NCBI GenBank assembly: GCA_003242645.1
Contig: QGVC01000235.1
Location: 1 to 5,618 of the forward strand
Reading direction: 5' to 3'
Length of the DNA: 5,618 bases
DNA from: Pseudomonadota bacterium
Lineage (GTDB): Bacteria; Pseudomonadota; Alphaproteobacteria; Rhizobiales; Hyphomicrobiaceae
Shown here: one piece after another, positions 1 to 5,618 of the stretch
How the letters are laid out: each line of letters starts with the position of its first letter
Numbering within the stretch: the stretch's first letter is position 1
The notes under the pieces: model-generated
What the model was told of the DNA's origin: nothing
What the model saw: only the letters and a program-made list of their open reading frames with translations
Databases searched by the model: none
Translations under genes and position numbers: made by a program

Positions 1-3
1 TGC

Positions 4-38
4 GTGTCGTTGGGTCGGAGAAGTGTATAAGAGAACAG
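4..38 (+). other. Residual Nextera (Tn5 mosaic-end) sequencing adapter, not genomic DNA
   Basis: This stretch aligns with the 34-nt Nextera read-2 adapter (from memory of the adapter sequence). I count 31 identical bases, two mismatches (positions 6 and 22), two inserted bases (around 11 and 35) and one missing C between 14 and 15. The 3' part, from 19, resembles the 19-bp Tn5 mosaic end, including GTGTATAAGAGA at 23-34. HyfF-family similarity begins immediately after it, with the codon at 41. Errors of the indel type suggest a noisy read or poorly supported contig edge. Bases 1-3 probably belong to the same artefact. I am confident it is adapter; which read chemistry produced it is inference. 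Confidence 0.88.
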
Positions 39-1141
39 CCATGAACCTCGCGCTGCTGGCCAACAACATCGGCCTGATGTGGGTCGCGGTCGAGCTGGCG
101 ACACTCACCACGGTGCTGATGGTTGGCATCTATCGCACTCACGAGGCGCTCGAGGCGGCGTGGAAGTACTTTATTCTCAGCAGCGTCGGCATCGCGCTCG
201 CGCTCTTCGGCACCATCCTGGTCTACATGGCGGCGCAGCCGGTCATGGGCGCAGGCCAGGACGCGATGGTCTGGACATCGCTGATCACGAAGGCGGCCGA
301 GTTCAGCCCGGACCTGCTGAACCTCGCGTTCATCTTCCTGATGCTCGGCTACGGTACAAAAGTCGGTCTAGCGCCGCTGCATGCGTGGTTGCCTGACGCG
401 CACGCGGAAGGCCCAACGCCGATCTCGGCAGTTCTTTCAGGCTTGCTGCTGAACGTGGCGCTTTATGCGGTGCTGCGGTTCAAGATGCTGCTGGCGGCCA
501 ATCCCAACGCCATCTCGCCGGGGCCGCTGATGGTGGTGCTCGGCCTCGTGTCCCTCACCTTCGCAGCGTTCATGCTCTACCGGCGCCGCGACATCAAACG
601 GATGTTCGCCTACTCGTCCATCGAGCACATGGGCATCATCACCTTCGCGTTCGGGATGGGCGGGCCGCTCGCGAATTTCGCCGGGCTGCTGCACATGACG
701 ATGCACAGCCTGACCAAGTCGGCGATCTTCTTCGCCGTTGGCCACATCGCGCAGGTCAAGGGAACTCAGAAGATCGCAGAAATTCGTGGACTGACGCAGA
801 GCCACCCCGCACTCGGCTGGGGTCTCGTGATCGGCGTTGTCGCTATCGCCGGGCTTCCGCCGCTCGGCATCTTCATGAGCGAGTTCCTGATCGTCAGCTC
901 GACTTTTGCCCGGGAGCCATTACTCGCAATTCCGCTGGTGTTCGGATTGCTCGTGGCTTTCGGCGCGCTCGTGCTCAGGATGAACGATATCGCCTTCGGC
1001 AAGCCCACCGGCAATCTTGGTCCCGTCGAAGCCTCTTACGTGCCGCTTTACGCCCATCTGACGTTGGTGCTCATCGCTGGCGTCTATTTGCCGGGCCCCC
1101 TGGTGACCTGGTTCCAGAACGTGGCGCGGCTGCTCGGATAG
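39..1141 (+). CDS. hyfF: Hydrogenase-4 subunit F-like membrane protein (NuoL/NuoM/MrpA-type ion-translocating subunit), 5'-truncated
   Basis: This is an integral inner-membrane subunit of a complex I/group 4 hydrogenase-type assembly, from the antiporter-like family thought to move protons or Na+ during electron transfer. About 366 residues are visible, counting the ATG at 41 as residue 1. Family members are about 480-530 residues, so the N-terminal helices are missing. The frame is open back to base 2, but the part before 39 is adapter; neither the GTG at 23 nor the ATG at 41 is the real start. About ten hydrophobic segments can be seen. Key residues survive: Glu18 in WVAVELATL, Lys107 in the GTKVGLAPLH helix before LPDAHAEGPTP, Lys226 in HSLTKSA and Glu281 in MSEFLI; these match ion-path Glu/Lys positions of NuoL/NuoM. 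It ends 4 bp before the large-subunit gene. Family assignment is firm; the hyfF symbol is by homology, since the complex appears Ehr-like. Confidence 0.93.
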
Positions 1142-1145
1142 CAAA

Positions 1146-2675
1146 ATGAGTTTACGAGAAGACATATCGGCACACGCCACCTTCGCACCGCAAAGGCCGT
1201 GGCCACGCATGATCGTCGCGGAGGATGGCTGGCGGCGTTGCGCCCGGGAGCTCGGAATCGGCAACGCGACGCTCCTCGGCTATTGGAGCGATGGTGAAGC
1301 CGTGCACATGGCCATTATCGCGCCTGAGGGGGACAGCGGCGAACCCGGTGCGCCCTTCGTCGTCAGCCTTCCGTGCCCGGATGGCCGCTTCCCTTCCGTT
1401 GCCAGCCTCCATCCGCCCGCGTTGCGGCTTGAGCGCACGATCCGCGACATGTTCGGGCTCGTGCCCCTCGGCCTTCAAGATAGACGGCCCTGGCTCGATC
1501 ACGGACGGTGGAGCGTTCAATTTCCGCTCGGAGCCCGAGCAAGCACTCTAGCTGACGGTGTCGACTACCCATTTCTGCCGGCGGAAGGCCCGCCGATGCA
1601 TCAGATCCCGGTCGGCCCTGTGCATGCGGGCATCATCGAGCCGGGACACTTCCGCTTCACAGCCAACGGCGAAACCGTCGTCCGGCTGGAAGAGCGACTG
1701 GGATACGTGCACAAGGGGACCGAGTCGCTCATGTTGGGCGCGCCGATCGAACGGGCGGCCAAGCTGGCCGGGCGCGTTTCCGGCGACAGCACAGTCGCAT
1801 ACGCGATTGCCTTCGCACGGGCCGTGGAGGCCGCAGTCGGCATCGAAGTGCCACCGCGGGCAATATGGCTCCGTGCTGTGATGGCCGAGCTGGAGCGCAT
1901 CGCCAACCATCTCGGCGATATCGGCGCGATCTGTAACGACGCCGCGTTCTCGCTGATGCTCGCCCACTGCGGCGCTTTGCGCGAGCGCGTTCTGCGCACA
2001 GCAGATGCCTGCTTCGGCCATCGCCTGATGATGGACCGCGTTATTCCTGGCGGCGTTGCTTGCGACCTTGATGACAACGGGGTGGCCGCGATCCGCTCCT
2101 TAATTGCACAAATTCGTCGCCAATTTCCCGAATTGGTGGAGCTTTACGATAATACCACCTCCCTGCAAGATCGCACGGTCACAACAGGCATTCTGAACCC
2201 TGGTCTCGCGCACCAATACGGTGCAGGCGGATATATTGGCCGTGCTTCAGGCCGCGGGTTCGACGCGCGGCAATGGCCCGGTTATCCGCCGTATTCCGAG
2301 CTTTCCTTCGAGATTCCGACGCGAACCGCGGGAGATGTGGACGCTCGAGTCTGGATCCGCATCGATGAGGTCTATCAGAGCCTGACGCTGCTCGAGCATT
2401 TTCTCGAGACCCTGCCTCCGGGTCGCGTCCTCACCAGAATTGAGGCAACGAACCGCGGCTCCCAGGAAGGCATTGCCTTGGTCGAAGGCTTCCGGGGAGA
2501 CATCCTGGTCTGGGTGCGGCTGGCCGAGGACGGGACCATCGCACGCTGCCATTTGCGCGATCCGTCTTGGTTCCAATGGCCGCTGCTCGAGGCCGCCATC
2601 GAAGGCAACATCGTCGCCGATTTCCCGCTGATCAACAAATCCTTCAACTGCTCCTATTCGGGGCATGACTTGTGA
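1146..2675 (+). CDS. hyfG: Hydrogenase large-subunit homologue (HyfG/HycE/NuoCD type) lacking the Ni-Fe cysteines; Ehr-like
   Basis: This 509-residue soluble subunit should sit on the cytoplasmic side of the complex. Residues ~25-125 form a NuoC-like (30 kDa) domain ending in ERTIRDMFGLVPL. Residues ~150-509 form a NuoD/[NiFe] large-subunit domain with GPVHAGIIEPGHFRF (157-171), GYVHKG (186-191) and a C-terminal NIVADFPLINKSFNCSYSG. In active group 4 enzymes the Ni-Fe centre is held by RxCGxC and DPCxxC. Here the first reads RVSGDS (210-215) and the second DPSWFQ (472-477), so all four cysteines are replaced (Ser212, Ser215, Ser474, Gln477). No C-terminal extension typical of protease-matured hydrogenases follows. 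The ATG at 1146, 4 bp after hyfF, has only a weak GGA (1136-1138) as ribosome site. Best reading: non-hydrogenase large subunit of an energy-converting hydrogenase-related (Ehr) complex. The reaction is unknown. The hyfG symbol marks homology only. Confidence 0.93.
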   Translation: MSLREDISAHATFAPQRPWPRMIVAEDGWRRCARELGIGNATLLGYWSDGEAVHMAIIAPEGDSGEPGAPFVVSLPCPDGRFPSVASLHPPALRLERTIRDMFGLVPLGLQDRRPWLDHGRWSVQFPLGARASTLADGVDYPFLPAEGPPMHQIPVGPVHAGIIEPGHFRFTANGETVVRLEERLGYVHKGTESLMLGAPIERAAKLAGRVSGDSTVAYAIAFARAVEAAVGIEVPPRAIWLRAVMAELERIANHLGDIGAICNDAAFSLMLAHCGALRERVLRTADACFGHRLMMDRVIPGGVACDLDDNGVAAIRSLIAQIRRQFPELVELYDNTTSLQDRTVTTGILNPGLAHQYGAGGYIGRASGRGFDARQWPGYPPYSELSFEIPTRTAGDVDARVWIRIDEVYQSLTLLEHFLETLPPGRVLTRIEATNRGSQEGIALVEGFRGDILVWVRLAEDGTIARCHLRDPSWFQWPLLEAAIEGNIVADFPLINKSFNCSYSGHDL

Positions 2676-2683
2676 CGGCTTAA

Positions 2684-3226
2684 ATGCGTAAGCTCCTTTT
2701 CAAGAATTTGGTTCGTCGCACACTCACCGAGCCGCGCCCGCCCGCGGATGACGCCATGCTTGCCGAGCTGGCAGAACGGCTGGAGGCAAGCGCGCGCCGG
2801 GCGCTTGGCCGCAGCCTCGCCATCCGTGAGGTAGACGCCGGCTCCTGCAATGGCTGCGAGCTGGAAATTCACGCGCTCAACAACGTCTATTACGATCTCG
2901 AGCGTTTCGGCCTGCGCTTCGTCGCTTCGCCTCGCCACGCCGACGTGCTGCTGGTGACTGGGCCGGTGACGAAAAACATGCGTGAAGCCTTGGAGCGGAC
3001 CTATAACGCGACTCCCGATCCGAAGTGGGTCGTGGCGGTTGGGGATTGCGCGGTAGACGGCGGACTATTCGCCGGCAGCTACGCGTGTGTCGGCGGCGTT
3101 TCGCAGGTCATCCCGGTCGACCTGCATATCCGCGGCTGCCCGCCAAGCCCGGTGGCGTTGCTGAAAGGGCTGATCGCTCTTGTCGAAAGCAAGCAAGTTG
3201 CCGGAACTATAGAGCTCAAGCGCTAG
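2684..3226 (+). CDS. hyfI: NuoB-like [4Fe-4S] small subunit (HyfI/HycG type) of the same complex
   Basis: This 180-residue electron-transfer subunit is homologous to NuoB (PSST) and to group 4 hydrogenase small subunits. It would carry the single [4Fe-4S] cluster next to the large subunit's active-site position. After a charged N-terminal arm (1-48), the cluster motif GSCNGCELEIHALNN supplies Cys55 and Cys58 in the CxxC form of hydrogenases, not the CC form of NuoB. Cys122 (VGDCAVDGG) and Cys152 (RGCPPSP) complete the set, so the cluster should be intact, unlike the partner's Ni-Fe site. Length is normal for HyfI-like proteins. The ATG at 2684 lies 8 bp after the large-subunit stop, with no strong Shine-Dalgarno, which suggests translation following the upstream gene. 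No HyfH/NuoI ferredoxin-type gene lies between it and hyfG, unlike the E. coli hyf order. It is the last plus-strand gene before a convergent kinase gene. Confidence 0.93.
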   Translation: MRKLLFKNLVRRTLTEPRPPADDAMLAELAERLEASARRALGRSLAIREVDAGSCNGCELEIHALNNVYYDLERFGLRFVASPRHADVLLVTGPVTKNMREALERTYNATPDPKWVVAVGDCAVDGGLFAGSYACVGGVSQVIPVDLHIRGCPPSPVALLKGLIALVESKQVAGTIELKR

Positions 3227-3270
3227 GTCGCTGGATATTTAGCTAAACGTTTGCACCTACTTTCGAGCGA
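3227..3270. other. Short gap between convergent genes; no clear terminator
   Basis: The hyfI stop and the kinase stop face each other across 44 bp. The gap contains a perfect 10-bp palindrome, TTTAGCTAAA (3238-3247), and a distant TCGCT/AGCGA pair (3228-3232 and 3266-3270). Neither makes a GC-rich stem followed by a T-run, so an intrinsic terminator for either gene is not supported. Some transcript overlap from the two sides is likely (inference). Confidence 0.6.
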
Positions 3271-5370
3271 TCACCTCAGTGGTAGCTCAATCAAGCAATG
3301 CAATCCCTCTGGCTCGAAGCGAACGTTGGCCTCACCTTCCACTGCACCACCAATTGTCCGCTCAATCAGCGACATGCCGAATCCGCGTGCTTCCGGAGGG
3401 TAAACGGGCGGGCCACCCAATTCGCGCCAACTCATCTTCAGCATGGACTTCTTGTCCTCCTTTTGCACGACCCAAGATAGCTCAACGCGGCCGGTGGGAA
3501 CTGAAAGCGCCCCATGCTTTTGCGCATTCGTGCCAAGCTCGTGCAGCACCAGACCCAAATTGAGCGCCACTTGCGGAGGAAGCCAGACTTCGGGCCCATC
3601 AAACGCAATCTGCCCAGCGCCACAGGCGGAAGAGAGCTGCTCTCGAATGAGATCCGTCAAATGAGCGCCCTGCCAAGTCGTCTCATTCAGCAGCTTGTAT
3701 GCGTTGGCAATGGCCTGTATCCGCCCTTTGAAGTCCTGAACGAACGTCTCCGGGTCCTTTGCGCTGCGTAGCGTCTGAGTGGCGATAGCTTGAACCACTG
3801 AAAGCGTATTGCGAACGCGATGGTTCAGCTCGCCCATGAGGAGCCGCTGCTGCTCCTCCCAATTGTGCCGCTCAGTGATGTCGATCGCTGCGCCAATGGT
3901 TCTGACGGGACGCCGATCTTTCCCCTCGCCCTCAAAGAAAGTTTGAGACTTCACGCTGATCCAGCGAATTTCGCCGGTATCTTTCAGTAAGCGGAAAACC
4001 TGCTCGAACTCTCCGTTACCGGTGGGATCGTGCGCCTTGGCCATAGCCGCGCGAAACGCCTCGCGATCCGCCGGATGGACAGCCATGATCGCATCTTCAA
4101 TGGTCGCCTTTTCGGGGCACACCTCTGACCACGGATCTCGCGAAAGATTGACCGTACCCGTAATTTGATCGAAATCGAAAAAGCCGACCCCAGCCAATTG
4201 AGTGGCAATGGCCAGGCGCTCCTCGCTCAATTTCAGCTGCTTCTCTGCTTCCTTGCGTCCCGTTATGTCCCGATGGGCTTCGAGGACGAGCATACGATCG
4301 TTAACCTGCGCAGGATCGATACGCACTTCGACGATCACTTGACGGCCATCGCGGGTGGTCTGAACGACCTCTCCAGTCCAAGATTCTCCGGATCGGAGCA
4401 GCGCAATAACTTCAGAGGTTGGCAACGGAAACTTTGATGCCAGCAACTTATAGGGAGCTTCACCGAGCGCCTCTTTTTTCGAATAGCCGTACAGTTGCTC
4501 GCAGCCCCGGTTCCAATGGGTGACACCGTCCTCAATTTGCCAGGAGAAGATCGGTTCGAGCGATTGATCTATGATGCGCTGCTGTTCCAAGATCTCGCGC
4601 TCATGCAATCGCGCCTCTGTGACGTCGCGAGTAATTCCGAACATGCGAAGAGGTTGCCCGTCTGGTCCGTAATCGGGCTCGGCCTCCATTTCGAAAATGC
4701 GCTCCTCGCCATTCTCGCGACGTATACGATACGACGATACGAACCTTTTTCCGGTCTCGATCGCTTCCCGCGACTCGGCACGCAGCCGTTCAAGATCATC
4801 AGGGTGAACCAGCTGTAACATCCGTTCCGTGGTAAGCTCGGCGTTTTCGTCGCCTAAGAACATCCGCCGAGCCTCAGCAGACCAGCTCAGTTGCGCAGCG
4901 GGAATGTTGTAGCTCCAATGCCCAAGACGGCCGACCCGCTGAGCCCGCTCGAGCAGGTCCAAGCTCCGGCGCAGCTCGTCCTCCACTCGCTTGCGCTCGG
5001 TAATGTCGATGCCAGACAAGACCAGGAGCTTGATCCGGCCGTTCTGGTCACGCACTGGCCGGATCATCACGTCGACGATGACGATTTCGCCCGTGGCGGT
5101 GCGGGCTGATACGTCGAAGCGCGCAGATGTCCCCCGAGCGCCTTCCTCGACAGCTTCTTGAATCCTGCCTGCAACGGCTGAATCGTAAGTGAAGAAGGGT
5201 ATGTCCCACATCTTACGACCGAGCACATCCCCGCGGCAGGCACCCGAGACCTTTAACGCCGTTTCGTTGACCTCCATGACCGTTCCGTCCGGGTCCAAAA
5301 CCCCGACGAACGCAGAGATGTGATCAATAACGTCGCGAGAGAGCACCAGTGATTGGCTCGCCAAATGCAT
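3271..5370 (-). CDS. Soluble multi-PAS sensor histidine kinase, HWE family
   Basis: This 699-residue cytoplasmic sensor kinase has no signal peptide or membrane segment. It carries four PAS/PAC modules at about residues 13-127, 137-255, 262-373 and 379-503. Three of the four end in a recognisable D-I-T-x-R PAC tail (IDITERKR, RDITGRKE, IDITERHN); the second ends in RDVTEAR. The second and fourth look like the PAS_3 type. Residues ~505-699 are an HWE kinase core: phosphoacceptor His517 in ELNHRVRNTL, an N-box HELGTN with Glu611 and Asn615, the W-x-E signature WRE at 648-650, and a glycine motif RGFGMSLIE (662-670). The ligand is unknown; no LOV cysteine or haem motif is evident. There is no receiver domain and no response regulator gene in the window, so the partner is unknown. 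The ATG at 5370 precedes the first PAS by about 12 residues and fits the domain boundary, though it has no good Shine-Dalgarno. HWE kinases in alphaproteobacteria include general stress response sensors of the PhyK type. Confidence 0.93.
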   Translation of the reverse strand: MHLASQSLVLSRDVIDHISAFVGVLDPDGTVMEVNETALKVSGACRGDVLGRKMWDIPFFTYDSAVAGRIQEAVEEGARGTSARFDVSARTATGEIVIVDVMIRPVRDQNGRIKLLVLSGIDITERKRVEDELRRSLDLLERAQRVGRLGHWSYNIPAAQLSWSAEARRMFLGDENAELTTERMLQLVHPDDLERLRAESREAIETGKRFVSSYRIRRENGEERIFEMEAEPDYGPDGQPLRMFGITRDVTEARLHEREILEQQRIIDQSLEPIFSWQIEDGVTHWNRGCEQLYGYSKKEALGEAPYKLLASKFPLPTSEVIALLRSGESWTGEVVQTTRDGRQVIVEVRIDPAQVNDRMLVLEAHRDITGRKEAEKQLKLSEERLAIATQLAGVGFFDFDQITGTVNLSRDPWSEVCPEKATIEDAIMAVHPADREAFRAAMAKAHDPTGNGEFEQVFRLLKDTGEIRWISVKSQTFFEGEGKDRRPVRTIGAAIDITERHNWEEQQRLLMGELNHRVRNTLSVVQAIATQTLRSAKDPETFVQDFKGRIQAIANAYKLLNETTWQGAHLTDLIREQLSSACGAGQIAFDGPEVWLPPQVALNLGLVLHELGTNAQKHGALSVPTGRVELSWVVQKEDKKSMLKMSWRELGGPPVYPPEARGFGMSLIERTIGGAVEGEANVRFEPEGLHCLIELPLR

Positions 5371-5401
5371 TGAACGCTTACATAACTGACCGCAACATCA
5401 T

Positions 5402-5426
5402 GGAACGCATCAAATCTCAAAACGTT
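5402..5426 (+). promoter_or_regulatory. Candidate EcfG (general stress response sigma) promoter, pointing right
   Basis: GGAAC at 5402-5406 is followed after 16 bases by CGTT at 5423-5426. This matches the known alphaproteobacterial EcfG consensus (GGAAC, spacer of 16-17, CGTT) at every defined position. Transcription would begin near 5433 and run away from the kinase gene, into sequence mostly outside the window. It therefore probably serves a divergent neighbour rather than the kinase. The motif match is visible; activity is inference. Confidence 0.45.
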
Positions 5427-5461
5427 CTTGGGACGTGGTGACCCAAAAAAGCGCAGTCACA

Positions 5462-5524
5462 GATCAGCAACTTATGGTTGTGTTACATCTTGGGCACACG
5501 CCCTGGCAATCAACACAGCTGATC
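5462..5524. repeat. Nested inverted repeats: GATCAGC/GCTGATC enclosing a GGGC/GCCC hairpin
   Basis: GATCAGC (5462-5468) is the exact reverse complement of GCTGATC (5518-5524). Between them lies GGGC-ACAC-GCCC (5492-5503), a short GC hairpin with a 4-nt loop. The pattern begins about 30 bases downstream of the predicted start site of the EcfG-like motif. No named element or RNA family was recognised. Confidence 0.3.
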
Positions 5525-5533
5525 GTCAGTCGT

Positions 5534-5558
5534 GGAACCAATCCAGCCCATCGAGGTT
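5534..5558 (+). promoter_or_regulatory. Second, weaker GGAAC-N16-GGTT promoter-like motif
   Basis: GGAAC at 5534-5538 and GGTT at 5555-5558 have the EcfG spacing and orientation of the motif at 5402-5426, but the first base of the -10 element is G rather than C. The -10 half lies inside the loop of the 5549-5565 hairpin. It could be a tandem promoter or chance. Confidence 0.2.
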
Positions 5559-5565
5559 ATCGATG
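5549..5565. repeat. Perfect 6-bp inverted repeat with 5-nt loop
   Basis: CATCGA (5549-5554) and TCGATG (5560-5565) flank the loop GGTTA. After one mismatch, two further pairs extend the stem (5546-5547 with 5567-5568). No T-run follows on either strand, so it is not a typical intrinsic terminator. It could be an operator or an RNA hairpin. Confidence 0.4.
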
Positions 5566-5618
5566 TGCCCACTGGTCATGCCCCCTAGTCTCGATCGGTG
5601 GCATAGGGCGCCTCGCGG

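Larger units (their letters stand above)
5371..5618. other. Region upstream of the kinase with no supported gene
   Basis: These 248 bp run from the kinase start to the window edge. No tRNA or recognisable protein was found. Frames open to the right edge exist on both strands (plus from ATG 5474; minus ending at 5526), but neither has recognisable similarity or a ribosome site. The stretch holds one good and one weaker GGAAC...GTT promoter-like motif on the plus strand, plus small inverted repeats. No clear sigma-70 promoter could be assigned to the kinase on the minus strand. The edge may cut into a further gene or mobile element, which cannot be decided here. Confidence 0.55.

Noticed and set aside
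23..40. GTG at 23 (or ATG at 41) as the true start of the hyfF-like gene
   Set aside because: The GTG lies in adapter sequence. Family proteins have well over 100 further N-terminal residues before the region encoded at 41, so the gene is truncated.
437..805. Antisense ORF over hyfF, and similar long antisense frames over hyfG (for example 1548-2021 and 2247-2666)
   Set aside because: These are typical shadow frames of GC-rich coding DNA. The translations show no family features and the sense genes are fully conserved.
1146..3226. Annotation as an active [NiFe] hydrogenase (Hyf/Hyc, H2-evolving)
   Set aside because: None of the four Ni-Fe cysteine ligands is present in the large subunit.
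3238..3247. TTTAGCTAAA palindrome as a bidirectional terminator
   Set aside because: The stem is AT-rich, has no loop and lacks a following T-run.
4719..4742. Tandem ATACGA-like repeat
   Set aside because: It lies within the kinase coding frame and is explained by the codons of an SYRIRR stretch. Only a few imperfect copies are present.
5474..5618. Plus-strand frame open from ATG 5474 to the window edge (48 codons)
   Set aside because: No recognisable similarity, no Shine-Dalgarno and unusual composition for this genome (Trp, Cys and His rich). Too short to distinguish from chance.
5526..5618. Minus-strand frame open from the right edge with a stop at 5526, a possible C-terminus of an incoming gene (ending GLDWFHD)
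   Set aside because: Only about 30 codons are visible and no family is recognised. A competing minus frame is also open for a similar length.

Overview
The window looks like the end of an assembled contig from an alphaproteobacterium, probably Hyphomicrobiales and perhaps the Bradyrhizobium/Rhodopseudomonas group. This placement rests on high GC, the style of the hydrogenase-4-like proteins, an HWE-family histidine kinase (a family concentrated in alphaproteobacteria) and an EcfG-type promoter motif. Genus-level placement is inference only.

Layout. Positions 4-38 are not genomic: they match a Nextera/Tn5 library adapter with a few errors, so real sequence begins at about 39 and the first gene is cut there. 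Positions 39-3226 hold three tightly spaced plus-strand genes: hyfF (partial, NuoL/M-type membrane subunit), a hyfG-type NuoC-NuoD fusion (hydrogenase large-subunit homologue) and a hyfI-type NuoB homologue (hydrogenase small-subunit homologue). Gaps of 4 and 8 bp indicate one operon. Positions 3271-5370 on the minus strand encode a soluble four-PAS HWE sensor histidine kinase that converges on the operon. Positions 5371-5618 carry no convincing gene, but contain a GGAAC-N16-CGTT motif pointing right and some small inverted repeats.

How the genes work together. HyfF, HyfG and HyfI homologues would form part of a membrane-bound complex related to group 4 [NiFe] hydrogenases and complex I. The large subunit has lost all four cysteines that bind the Ni-Fe centre (Ser212, Ser215, Ser474 and Gln477 stand in their places). 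It also lacks the complex I quinone-site tyrosine at the aligned position. The small subunit keeps its four cluster cysteines and the membrane subunit keeps its charged ion-path residues. This is the pattern of the energy-converting hydrogenase-related (Ehr) complexes, whose reaction is not established. It should not be annotated as a working hydrogenase. The kinase has no response regulator within the window, and nothing visible ties it to the Ehr operon beyond adjacency.
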